Notes under the pieces: generated by a model
Databases searched by the model: none
Seen by the model: the letters and a program-made list of their open reading frames with translations, nothing else
Told to the model about the DNA's origin: nothing
Assembly (NCBI GenBank): GCA_037039685.1
Contig: JAWNGF010000001.1
Location: 62,001 to 126,000, forward strand
Length of the DNA stretch: 64,000 nt
Reading direction: 5' to 3'
Source of the DNA: Ceratobasidium sp. AG-K
Lineage: Eukaryota; Basidiomycota; Agaricomycetes; Cantharellales; Ceratobasidiaceae
Part shown: positions 43,708 through 54,640 of the stretch, piece after piece
Numbering within the stretch: position 1 is the stretch's first letter
How the letters are laid out: each line of letters begins with the position of its first letter
Translations under genes and position numbers: made by a program

Positions 43708-43897
43708 GTCCACTGAGTTAGATACTTTACCTGGAAACATTGACTTCAAACCCGGGTCCATGTTGTCCAACAAAAGCAGTGCTTTCAGGGAAAGTGATGA
43801 CAAGCAATTGGAGCATGAATTGGACTACAGCTCAGACGCAGACTCAGACTTGAACTCAAGCGTTGACTCAGACTCTGACGATTACACTTATAGTTGA
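43708..43897 (+). pseudogene. Orphan acidic C-terminal exon
   Basis: After an acceptor-like CCTGTAG the frame reads STELDTLPGNIDFKPG and later a Ser/Asp-rich tail (SSDADSDLNSSVDSDSDDY), ending in TGA at 43895. Composition and the clean stop look like the last exon of a protein gene, but the upstream sequence is repeat with no matching exons. Probably the remnant of a gene or transposon; identity unknown. Confidence 0.35.
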
Positions 43898-44264
43898 CTG
43901 TGATAGTTAATAAACCAATGTTGTGCACTACCCGGATCACGAGAATCAGAGGCATAATCAAGCTAAAATGGAGTCAGTATTTGACCACCCTGCCAATCAG
44001 AACTGTAACACATTGTGTTAATCTTTCAAGGGCGTTATAAACAGAATCAATTATTTCTCAAATTATATACTTGTTGTTTTGAGATTGAAATAATTAACAA
44101 GTACTTAAATGTGTTGAAAGCCGTGCATGGCTACGGAAGTTGTTGCATTGGTGCTCGGCGCTTCACAAGCCTGTTACAATGGCTTAAAATCTCAAGCAAT
44201 GATTGGTAATTTCTGTATCTGTTGCAATTTGAGTAAACATGTCCGCCGATTCGGTGATGCACAT
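43898..44264. other. Spacer at a truncation point
   Basis: AT-rich sequence without a supported gene. The chitin-synthase-like fragment loses its coding continuity here. Confidence 0.4.
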
Positions 44265-44674
44265 CTTGGTCTACTCTTCGGCTGTGCAGCCTGGGGGACG
44301 ATGGTCGAGGGGACCGGGACGTCGAGGACGAGGTTTCCTTGCTGCAGCTCGATGCGGCGGATAAGCTAGAAAATAATTAGCGATGCCTAGAAACCCCTCC
44401 GCATCGACGGCGGAACAAAGGAGGCATAGCGAGGGCTGTTGGGGAGGAATCTTGAGCCGAGGTAGAGATGTCGATGGGATACCTGATTTATAGGGAGAGG
44501 TTCGGCTGCGTGGTGGAGTCTGATGCGACTCGGATCTAAGGACGCAGAGGACGGAAGTTTGGGCAGATTGTGGGTCGTGGGTTGGGTACACGCTTGGTAG
44601 GGAGACGGACCCCGGCGCTTGAGTGGCTTGAGCTTGATACTGATTGTTGGCAGTTGCTCTAGCTCAGCCGCCAT
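44265..44674 (-). pseudogene. 5' fragment of a chitin synthase-like gene
   Basis: Exon 1 (44674-44483, MAAELEQLPTISIKLKPL) is followed by an exon from 44365 reading LIRRIELQQGNLVLDVPVPS then TIVPQ. This resembles the GNLVLDCPVP block that begins the N-terminal domain of fungal class I-III chitin synthases. After a possible donor at about 44287 no further exon with the expected TCDPDDF or glycosyltransferase motifs follows before the repeats at 43.9 kb, so at least 90% of such an enzyme is missing. Assignment rests on one short block and is tentative. Confidence 0.45.
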
Positions 44675-44849
44675 GGAATAAGTGACCCCAGGTCTGTGAT
44701 TCTGTGGCCGTTGGACGCTCGGTTCGTGTGTAGGGAGCTCTTTTGGTTTGCTGGAGGGTGGCTGGGGATAGTTAACTACGTCGAGTTTGAGTGCATTCCA
44801 AGAATCCTACTCGGCAAGGTAGCGTCGACATCCAGATGGACGCTGTCGA

Positions 44850-45188
44850 ATGCAAGTTAGAACGCTCGTCGACTGGGCAACTGATGCCTCACCTATCTCC
44901 CACGCACTTGCAAAACTGCACCCATCTTCCAATCTCTATCCAATTTTCGAGCGCGAAGTTGGCCGATCCAGCGCAATTGAAGCCGACATGGAATCCCGCG
45001 TGGTATTTGCGGGGTTATTTCCCGAGTTGGAGGCTCGAGTCGGATTGGAATTCGGGTTGTGCTACGTCATCCAAGAGCTTCGAGTGGGAGATGGGGGATG
45101 GGGATTGCCTCGGCCTACGAGCTCCAAGGATTGGTCAGCTGGAGTGTACTGGGCGATTAGGTTCCGAGGGTGTCCGCGGGTGCTATGA
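44850..45188 (+). CDS. Hypothetical protein, 112 aa
   Basis: Open frame MQVRTLVDWATDASPISHAL... with a natural-looking composition (ALAKLHPSSNLYPIFEREVG, VVFAGLFPELEARVGLEFG). No domain recognised. An alternative frame is open over the same bases from 44791. It could be an exon of a longer gene or the 5' region of the gene at 45356. Confidence 0.25.
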   Translation: MQVRTLVDWATDASPISHALAKLHPSSNLYPIFEREVGRSSAIEADMESRVVFAGLFPELEARVGLEFGLCYVIQELRVGDGGWGLPRPTSSKDWSAGVYWAIRFRGCPRVL

Positions 45189-45355
45189 AGGTTTCTTGCC
45201 CTCGCTTGCTAGTTAGTGCTTTCAAGTGCTCAGCCAGGAAGTCGAGTTTTGCTGATCGCGACTCACTGTGGCGCCTGTTTTAGTTACCTAATCCTGACAC
45301 CAGACCAGGAAATCACGTGCGTAATCACCCCCCCAACACCGCCACCACGAGACCC

Positions 45356-46943
45356 ATGTCGCGCCTGTCACACTCTGTCCCGCTTTCTGAACGTACACCT
45401 GAACTGGAACTTTCTATCAATGCCTCATCGCTCTGCCGTTCTCATACTCTCTATAGTCAATGGGCCAGCTCTGTTGGACTGGACGCGACGCCACGTGACG
45501 ACCAAAACCTTCCTCAAGTGTTGAGCAAGATGTTAATTGATAGTCGTACTATTCCGCGATGGTTAACCAAAGAGGTAGCGCGAAGCACCCACTAGGATCC
45601 ACGTATCTCATTCCTACCTTGCAGTCAGCGCCACAATACGAGATTTGCCGGCAAGACTTTGAGGAATACATTCGCACGCTCAGTTGCGAGGTGCCCCAGA
45701 TCCCAGATGTCATACTAGACGATGCCAACTCGTCCCTGGGTCAAAACGTCCACGCCTCGTTGCTTCCCATTTTTGGAATCGTCAGGCGCGAAGAACGCTT
45801 GACCGAGCTACTATACCCCGAGCCTACCGAGGCTGATCGACGATGCTCGATAGACTACTTGGGGTTAAACGTGTGGGAATATCAAATGGGTTCAAATTTC
45901 CAGTACAGGCGCGTTCCCGCTGCTATTCCACAACGCCGCCCGTACTACCGAACTGAACATAGCATAGGTTAGAATGCACCCTCCAGCTTCCCAAAACCCA
46001 ACCGATGCTGGTCTATGACATGAAGGCCGATTCTCTCGTTTTAATCCGGCTTCCTGAAGACATAGCGTTCCGACTTCGTGGGAATATTCAGAAAGCCCTC
46101 TCAAGTTTGATCCCGAGTAGTGCTGCCCTCCAAGACAAATCCCCAACCCGCCTTGTCCATTGGGTCATCGAGTACAAGCGGGACGAGACCGCTGAAATTG
46201 CATTCAGACAGGTATCGCTAGGGCTTGCTTCTGGTCTCTATCAACGCCGCGCCTTCGGGTTTGACGAACATTTCGTGTTTGGGATCGCACATCACTCGAT
46301 GCATTACCTCGACGTCTTCGCAGCAACCTGGGAGTCCGTGAAGCACGCGTCGGAAAGCGCACCGGGTATCACAGAACTAAATCCCGGCAAAAGCCAAGCA
46401 TTTGCAGCAACGTCGCTCCAGGTGGGGACCCCCAACAAATTATCGAAAGCAGCATCAAACGAATCTAAGGTAAGTTCGCTGTGCATGATTTATCATTTTT
46501 GTTTACACCTTGCCTAGATTATAGTTTATCGGCTAGGCACATTCAGTATGCTCGTCCTAGAAGATGTGCTCCAATTTTACCTTCTGCTGAGGAGTACTAG
46601 GGAACTCGCCCAACAGTATCGTGAAGATATTATCAAGCAAGGCCGTACGAACATTCTGTCCCGAAAGCAACGCTCGCCCGACATTTATTCGTGGCCACCT
46701 CCACCCAAGCCACGGCAGGGGAGCCAGGGGAGCCGATCGAGCACCGGGGGCAAAAAACGGAAAACTGAACAGAGTATTCCTGAAGTGGGCGAGGCAGATG
46801 AGCCTGTGGGTACGGTCGACGAAGATGCGCCAATTGGGTTTCGCCATATCCAAAGGTTGACCGAAATGAATCCCGCCGATAAGGTTAGGGATTATTTATT
46901 GGGTTTAGTACAGAATCAAGAGGAGATGCTACCCCTCGATTGA
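45356..46943 (+). CDS. Hypothetical protein, 474 aa, possible PD-(D/E)xK nuclease-like core
   Basis: Four exons (45356-45574, 45625-45902, 45968-46469, 46518-46943) total 1,425 nt in frame. The N-terminal third is mixed; the centre reads PMLVYDMKADSLVLIRLP, then VHWVIEYKRDETAEIAFRQV, an E-x-K after a hydrophobic strand, followed by a helix with Gln and later HFVFGIAHHSMHYLDVFAATW. Strand-ExK-helix-Q is how PD-(D/E)xK enzymes look, with the acidic residue perhaps in VYD; this is a pattern match only. The C-terminus is disordered with a basic patch (GGKKRKTE) and ends in an acidic helix. Exon signals and frame are convincing; the function is not established. Confidence 0.55.
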
Positions 46944-47513
46944 TAGTCGGACGTGGTGCCTGTATTCGAGTCGTACCAAATATTTACTTTGCAACACGAC
47001 TCTCCCAGTTAGTTGATTAGATTTCAGAGCTGCGTGCTGCACTTGCTGCCATATGAGCCCGATGCTCGCGAAAGAGACACCAAGCTAATGGACGTGCGTG
47101 CGACCATGCTTGGGCTGGACCGATGTATCAGCCTTCCTGTATGCCAAATCTTTACTTGGCACCCGGTAGCTTACTCTGAGCGCCTGAAAGCACGTTTCAC
47201 ACCCTCTGTGGGCCTCCTGGCCCCCTCCGTCCTAATCGTACAAGGTTTGCAACACTCGTGGTCGGCAACCACTATCCAAAGATGCTTGGGGTGTCCTTCT
47301 CTGGCGTTTGGTTTGATATCTGCACGTCTGCCCATCATATTAGCCAGCGTAAACATGGCTCGAGTGCGTCGGCATGAGTAGTAGCGACCCACAACTTTCA
47401 GCTTCACGCATATATCCTAAACCTGATGTTTGCTAGCTGCGTTGAAGTACGTGACAGTGTTGCATTACAGGAATGATGAATGAATACAAATTATGATTTC
47501 ATTTACTTTACAA
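46944..47513. other. Intergenic; weak frames only
   Basis: A plus-strand frame at 47013-47381 overlaps a minus-strand frame at 47171-47407. Neither shows a known domain or splice support. Confidence 0.35.
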
Positions 47514-47780
47514 TTAATGCTTTTCTCGGCTCTTCCCGCGCAGATTCCCGACCGTTGGCCGACCGGCGCCGCCTCCTGCCCCAAGCGTGCTCCTCGGCAT
47601 CATCATGGCCGGACCAAACACCCAGCCCCGGGGAACGGTGACTTGCAACATGTCGCCATTGAATTCGGCGCGTATGTTGGCCAAGTCAGCGTCGTAACCA
47701 AACGATATACGTCGTTCGAGATGCCCTGCTGGGATCCGAATTGGCCAGAGAATCACAAAAGGGCGAGAACTAACCTCTAA
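47514..47780 (-). pseudogene. Possible Hsp20/alpha-crystallin-like C-terminal exon
   Basis: After an acceptor-like TTAG at about 47781 the frame reads RRISFGYDADLANIRAEFNG then DMLQVTVPR, which resembles the end of an alpha-crystallin domain (beta strand, then NG-LTVTVPK). A short tail ends at 47514. No upstream exons are visible because a MITE (47805-48013) lies directly upstream and the sequence beyond is non-coding. It is probably a remnant or a gene split by the insertion. Tentative. Confidence 0.3.
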
Positions 47781-47804
47781 TAAACCGCGAAGATCTCCGA
47801 TTTA

Positions 47805-48013
47805 CTCAACCAAAAGTGAGAAATCTCGGTTGGCTCTTGAGGTCTCATGATGCCCGGGACTATCTCGGCGGTCTCTGGAGCGCTCTGGATTGCTCATAAG
47901 CGCTCAGGAGACAAACGAGCAAAAGGCTCGTTTCTGCTCGTAACATCTCGTGAGCACTCACGAACCATCACAAGAACTGACGAGCCAAACGAGATTTCTC
48001 GCTTTTGGTTGAA
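47805..48013. mobile_element. MITE related to the one at 33653
   Basis: Terminal inverted repeats: CTCAACCAAAAGTGAGAAAT on the left and, inverted from the right, TTCAACCAAAAGCGAGAAAT. The inner blocks (TTGGCTC, GAGGTCTCA) are shared with the 33653-33889 element. The TA target duplication is not clear here, so this is likely the older copy. Confidence 0.7.
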
Positions 48014-49926
48014 CAATCCAGCGCTAAAACCTAGTCATGTGGGTCAAAGGTTGCTCCGGCATACGATTGCGTCCCACCAGCTATTGTGCCACCGTGAGAG
48101 TCTCACAGGAAAGTTAGGTTACATACTTTTCATATCGTGATATCAATCTGACCGTACCTTTGAGTGATTGCAACTGTCAATCTGGCATATCCTGGCCCGA
48201 CCCGAATAGGAAATTGGCAAGGAAGCCTTCTGCCAAGTACTCTACAATATTGCAATAACGCTGTTATTGCATCAAGCGGGCTGGTTTGTACTAATACCGA
48301 AACCCAGAGTTATAATTAACTAACCGAAACAAAACACCTCACCTCAGCCACTCAGCCGCCAACACTCCACTCATCATCCATCTGGTTTTAATGCGTAGGC
48401 AACTATGCCACCAGATGTAGGAGCTGAGTGACGAAGAAGGTTATGGGCCTTTAATGTACGTGTTTGAGTTGTTTGCACCGATCTCAGGGTTTATCGAGGA
48501 CGGGGGTTTCCATAAGATCGAAGGGCTAACTTAATATACGTCAGCCTAATCTCATTTTGAATTCACAGGACGCGCGTCTGAGATCTTGAATTGAATGATG
48601 AATCTTGGAGCGTAACACTCCCTCCCGGTAATCTGGTAAGATCCAAAGGCAGTATTTCATAGTGTTAGGAGACCACTCACGGACTCTCTCTCTGCTCGTC
48701 TCCACTGCTCAAGCAAATCCGTCGGTTCTCTTTTGGGCTCGTGAGCGCCGATTTGCTTGTACGTGCTCGCTTAGGTATAGGAGCACCAATCGCACAGCCA
48801 CTCGGGTGCTCCTGAACGCTCCTTTACCCAAGCGAGCACGTATGAGCAAACCGGCGCTCGCCAGCGTCAGAGGATTTTGGTGACGTGCGCTGCCTTTCCT
48901 GTACTGCTATCTGCCACCTCCTCCCTGACCTTTCCCGCACTGCCCTCCTCGGACGTGCATCGTAGTCTCGTTAGCTCCCGTTACTTTAACTTGTCTGTGA
49001 TGTACATTACACCCGTGTCTCGCCACCTTTGGTTATTGGCGGTTTACAAATCCAAGATTTATCGTGATCATAGTGTTAGGGGAAGAACATAGTTTATAAA
49101 ATGCCCCTGGAACGATGCAAGGTTTGGGCCCATATATGTTCATTTGGTGAGTTTACTAGAGTGTAAGCCCGGCGTCCAGGTACCCGAAATAACTGTCAAG
49201 GCTGGGAAGATTGGTCGGGTATATATGCACGGAAGGCCGAATGGCACTTACATCGAAACAAGGCAGATTCAGTGTCAAATTCTACCCCTTCGTGCACCTC
49301 CTCATACCCTCAATGAGGCTAACAATGTGGCCATCCGACATCGGTACGAATCGACTCGGTGCGCATGTCTTTCCTATTGCCCGCGCATCGCTACCGAGGT
49401 AGCCAAATCACAGAATGAATTTGAGCGGTTGGTGTTACAGTCTCGACCATCCCGCAGGAGCGAACATAGGTAGTAGGAGCGTTATTCCTAGGCTTCTATA
49501 AAAAATTTATGCGTTTCTCAATAGCTATGAGGTATGAGAAGGACGACATCGTTTAACAAGGCCGGGCGCTCCGTGACTAGTCTATCAATCTGATATATCT
49601 GTAGGATTCCTATCATGCTGGATCCTAGGACTATAGTTTGTAGATAGGATATATACTGTTGGCGTTAAAATAAGTCCGGTGCGGCTTCATCTTCCACGCC
49701 TTTGTTAGAACTCATCGGCCAACATACTAAGGAGCAGGAGCTATTACATCACTGTGTCTGGACGTGTTGGCCCCCCTTGGACTCAGCTACTGGTACCGCG
49801 CCTAAGAGTGGTGGGAGATAGAGCCTGTTTTGGACTTTGCTCCCATGACCGGAAGTTTTGTGGTATCTGCGTTCAAGTAAAAAACTAGCATTCCTAAGGT
49901 TATATTGCCTGGGACATTTTGCAAAG
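48014..49926. other. Intergenic region with an inverted repeat; no supported gene
   Basis: Apart from the hairpin at 48743-48859 I find only short frames (for example 49144-49473) lacking splice support or domains. This interval is the boundary between the repeat-rich accessory region and the conserved genes to the right. Confidence 0.45.
48743..48859. repeat. Inverted repeat, about 32-bp arms
   Basis: GAGCGCCGATTTGCTTGTAC with GTGCTCGCTTAGG on the left pairs with CCAAGCGAGCAC and GTATGAGCAAACCGGCGCTC on the right, with a further GGAGCACC/GGGTGCTCC pair inside. Probably the centre of another small foldback element. Confidence 0.6.
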
Positions 49927-52900
49927 CTACAAATCCTGGCCCAACAATCTCAGAGAGTCCACCACACGATCCGCTAGCGCAGTGACGTTCGCGTCGGCAA
50001 CGATAACTTCGGGCGCATACTCAACTCCAAATGCGGCACGTACTGCACTGGTGATACGCTTAGCCTGACGCTCGGACCAAAATCGGAAGTCATCAGGGTC
50101 GGAACGGAGCGCTGCGGGTTGAGTAGGTTTTGAATCCGAATTTTCACCAGCCTCGGGAGGCTGGATACCCGAGCTGAGTGGAACGAGAGACGGATCTGAA
50201 TCGAGGCAAAGAGTGACAATCCGAAGCAGCGTTCGATGAACAGACTCGAAATCGAGAGTTGATGGTTTTTCCACTGCCCAGAGCTTCATTAGAGCTTCAA
50301 ACAAGCTAAGCTTGGCAACGTACCGTATATTTCCAATGGACCCGCCATGCTCATGACGTTATATTTGCCGTCATGGTGGTATCGTATCTGCGCATTCGAA
50401 TGTAAGAGAGTCCAATGCGGAAGCCAAATAATTCATACTCACCTCATACTTCCCAACTTGCCACGGAAGTTGATCCCTCTGGAATATAACCTCGCCACGG
50501 GAGGGTAGCGCCGTTTGGTCCAACGGAGCGGGCGTATCTTGATCCCACTGGTCATCGTGAACAGGAACCCACATTCCCATCGAATTGACCCTGGTTACCA
50601 GGTTCGAGTTATTTGCACCAACCTTCGGGCAACATGGTAAGTCCGCGATGAGTTCACCATAAGTCATAAAGGCTTACTCGGTATATGCCTATCCAATCCC
50701 GTTTTGAGTGTTCGGGAGGTGCATTCCATGTCACCCGAATAGGCTCGCCAATGTGAAAACGAAGTGCGCCATCTGGCTTAGCCGGTACGATAGAAAGGTA
50801 ATATTTGCCGACATCGAATGAGGAAAGGTTGTTGGCGACGCGACTGTGGAATAATATAGGGTTTGAGGTGAGTATATGCGCGCCCGATTGGTACACCATA
50901 AATAACTAGTTTAGTGAACCTACGTAAGTACCAGTTTTTCCCGGCTCTGCTGCAATAATACCCGTGTATCCTGCACAACGTCCGAAATGATAGGTGCAGC
51001 TGCAGATTTCGTTAGCCCTATATAATTCACCTCAAAAAACTTACATCGAGCTAGGAAGTCTTCAACAGCAACCGCGGCATCCTCGTATACCTTCTCAAAC
51101 GTTCCACTGAGCTCGCCCGCAACACGCGCGACGTTGGCATTTCGATTTGCCACACTCTTAAGCGTCTTGGTCAAGCCAGCATCCTTACGAATCGAGTCGC
51201 CGTATAGTTTCTTCATGTGCGGCCTGGATTATCAACCGTTACGATTTCCGTTACTGAACGAGAGCGAGAAGCATACCTCTCGACAAAGCTGAGGAACCAC
51301 CAATGTGCGCCGACACTCATCACCGCAAGTACAAATACGGAAATGTTCCCCGAGATCAAGGCGAGGCCAAACAGCGCCGCCCCGGACATGGTTCGTTCCG
51401 GGTTGTTGAGGAAGCGATAAATGCCAGTGTAAGAGAGTTGGGCTGGGTAATCAGAAATGAAAAAGTCGCCGAAGAACCACCCTACGAATCAACATATCAG
51501 ACCCTAGGACTCATGCTAAAGTTGGAGCGAAGCAATAGAACGAAAGTAGGTTTGGGACAAGAATGCAAAGAAATTCTCACCGAACACGCCAAGAATCTCG
51601 AAGCTTTGCAACGCCGCCCATAGGTGTAGGCCGAGTAGAAGCTATGCCAATGGCGGCGCAGTTGTGGAAAATCGTCGTGGCCCCAAGAAAATTCGAATTT
51701 CCCAGTTAAAACACCTCTTAAAATCGGAACGGTGAAATACTTACCACACCGAAGGTATGACGAAGTAACTGGTCTCCAACCGTCCATTCGGTGGGAGGGG
51801 AGTACGTTTTCCACGCTAAAAGCGCGAACGAAGCTAAAATACAGAAGGCGGGTTAGCCTCAACGCCGACAGCTAACAAGCCGCGTCGAATCGTACCATAA
51901 GTTCCATACAAGCCCATCGTATACATCTGCTTCCAGCTCGAGAACGCCTCTTCGAGCGCTCCATCCTCACGGCCGTGCTCATAGTGATACGTCTGGACAT
52001 GAATTGGTTGATACAAGTATTGGCCGAAGTAAATTACACTTACCTCGATAAAATGCCGCACGAGCCATTTACTGTTGCTCTGTGCCTTGAGTATCCCACC
52101 AAGTACAAACGAGTGGAATACGCGCCAAGCGAGCGCGTGCATAAAGTACGTCGTGGTCGTATTCGGAAGGAAGGAGGGTAGAACGATATATAGCGTAACA
52201 ACCAGGAGTTTGAGGTCAGAAGCCCTAACAAAAATGATTAATGCAAGTTCTAGCATCCAAGGAACGGACTATGCACCTCAAAAGGTCGAGGTTCTTCAGT
52301 CCAACCACATCCTTCCTGAAGTATCTCGCGATCAAGTCGTGCTTTGACGTGGACTTGTGTCGGCTGTGTCTGGGACGGAAAGTGCGGGAAGCCAAATCGG
52401 GGCTCTCCACTCGAACAAAGCTGTCACTATCCTTGCGGACAGGAGACAGCTGGGTACGTGGAGAGGCAGGAATGGAGAGCGAATCATTTTCAGCTTCGGT
52501 TTCGGTCTCGGCGTCGGTATGTGCCGGAGTGGATAGTTCTGCGGGATCAATCCACGCTACGCCAGGTGAGCGGATCGTGTTGATTGGTTGACCAAGAGGG
52601 CGAACGGTGCAGAGGTGGTCAGTTAAGAGGAGATTAAGGGGATTTATTAGACGATACGATTAGTGTCGCTCGAATTTACGGCGATTAAAAAACTCACCCG
52701 GCGCCTCGGGTTCCAAGCCTTCGGGCAAAGAAACGGTGGAAACCATAGGGGTTCGAGCAGCAATAAGTTGCTTTTGTCCGTAGGCGCGCTCGATATCTAT
52801 CATAGGATGTCAAAGTCAATATACTACAATCCCGTGGAGTTCATCCGGGATAGTTTGGGATAGTGGTAGAAGTGGCCGAGCTCAGGTAACGAAGGGGTGA

Positions 52901-54001
52901 CTGGCACTTACGGGGGTTCTCGAACCAAACCAAGAATCCAAACTGCATCGCGTGCGCCCACATACTGACGAAGAACAACGCGTAGCTCCCAACGATCAAA
53001 CTGAGGCCATAATAGCCCGCGTACCCGACCGAGTACATCGGATGAGGCGCCATCTCAAATACGCCGTCGAACACAAGGGAGGTGTCGAAGACAGTATCAG
53101 AAGAGGTCGGGGAAGGCACGAGTCGACCACGCTCGAAGAAAACATCACCCCAGTACCAGCCGTAGTCCTTCACAATGTGGTGGGCCTCCGTCTTGACCCA
53201 GAGGTTAAATAGAATGAGGGCAAACCCTACGAGCCACCTTCAATCACGACCGTGAGCAAAGTTTGACCACGGATCAGGAAGAAGCTCACCGGAGAACGTG
53301 TGCACTCGCGCTAAGACCGTCTGGCACCCGGAATACCGTAAAGGCGAACATGCAGTACGATAAGAAGTCGTTAATGAGGATAATATCAACGACTTGACGG
53401 AACAGTAGCCAAGTGTTGTATTCAACCGGCAAGTCCTGAACGCACATGAATTAGTTCCGAATGGGGCACACCGAGAATACTCACATTGAAAGAGTAGTCG
53501 CTGCCCATCTTGTTCCTCAGTTCGTTCCGAATCCACTCGTAGACCTTGGGTCGGCGCTCGGCATCCAGCCATCCTCTCGAACGGACCTGCCTGACAATCC
53601 ACCGTCGCTTGCTCTGCTTTGTGAGAACCCATCCCAACCCGACATCATACGCGAGTCTCCAGAACGCAAAGTATATCAAAAACAGGACTCGGCTAAGTTG
53701 CCGGGGAAGCGCGAAGAACAGCACAATTTGTCCACCGAGGAGCGCGAGGTTGACGAGATCAAGGTGAGACTTGGGATGGAGCGGGTGGAATAATGAAGTG
53801 AGTACATCCTGTGTCGTAGGAATTCGGAATACTATTGAGACGTCATGAAATGAATGTAATTCTACAACAAATGTTGATGGACTCACTTTGGCCGGCGGGT
53901 GTGCGACCCCAGGCAGTTTCGGGACCAGGCGGAGGTTTCACATCAGTCTCTTCAGGCTTGGTAGAGGCCTTTCGCTTGCGTATGCCGGGGGACACACTCA
54001 T
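49927..54001 (-). CDS. CHO2: Phosphatidylethanolamine N-methyltransferase (CHO2/PEM1 type)
   Basis: The enzyme adds the first methyl group from S-adenosylmethionine to phosphatidylethanolamine in the ER membrane, on the way to phosphatidylcholine. The start is ATG 54001 ([13 protein letters not shown]). Recognisable blocks in order are [27 protein letters not shown]...[32 protein letters not shown], the signature [20 protein letters not shown] followed by a second multi-span half with several hydrophobic exons (52.3-51.5 kb), the soluble C-terminal part ([26 protein letters not shown]) and [19 protein letters not shown]. Length and order agree with fungal CHO2 proteins. There are more than ten short introns. 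It is a single-copy housekeeping gene and marks the conserved part of the window; no damage seen. Confidence 0.9.
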
Positions 54002-54640
54002 CGTACGTGGTCAGGGCGGTGAGGCAATCGGGACACGTAGAAGGAAAAGAAATCCAGATAAATGAGTACACGTGACGCTGGTTATGTAATCCTCGAAACA
54101 CGAGGCAAGAGGATTGCCGTCCGCCCGTCATGGTTATCACGCGATATCCCCAACGGATTGCGTCGGCCGATAAGGGGTTATGAGAAGCGTCATTGTATAA
54201 GGGATACCAAGGTTTGCCCCAATCCCCATAATTGATTCGTAGTTGAATTTTACACTCTAAGTTGCGGGCTCTTGAGAGGTTGGGTTAGGTTAGTCAAGTT
54301 AGCCAAGGTCCACCGTTTAATAAAGAAATTCGACCTGAGTCTCCAAATGTCCATCACACTCGCTCACCATGCGCGTGAAACTCGTGGTAGCGACACGCGT
54401 AGGAAGTTACTAGGAACAGAGCAGGCCTGGCCAGCGCGCTTCTTTCCAGTCGTGCCCGTCACAAAAACTGACCGCAGCTCGAAGTCCTCCATCACTCGGT
54501 GCGCTTATAGGACCCTATTCATTAACTAGTCCCAATGCCTTGGGCTCGTATATTCTCTAAAAGCTACCTCTAATCATCCAGTTGACGGAATCACGTGTGA
54601 TCAAGTACATACATTTGCTAACACACCCATACATAGCCCG
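54002..54640. other. Intergenic region
   Basis: Spacer between two minus-strand genes. A frame at 54272-54529 on the plus strand has no support. GGTTGGGTTAGGTTAGTC occurs at about 54277. Confidence 0.4.

Noticed and set aside
47013..47407. Protein-coding gene downstream of the 45356 gene
   Set aside because: Frames on both strands overlap, with no domain, repeat or splice support.
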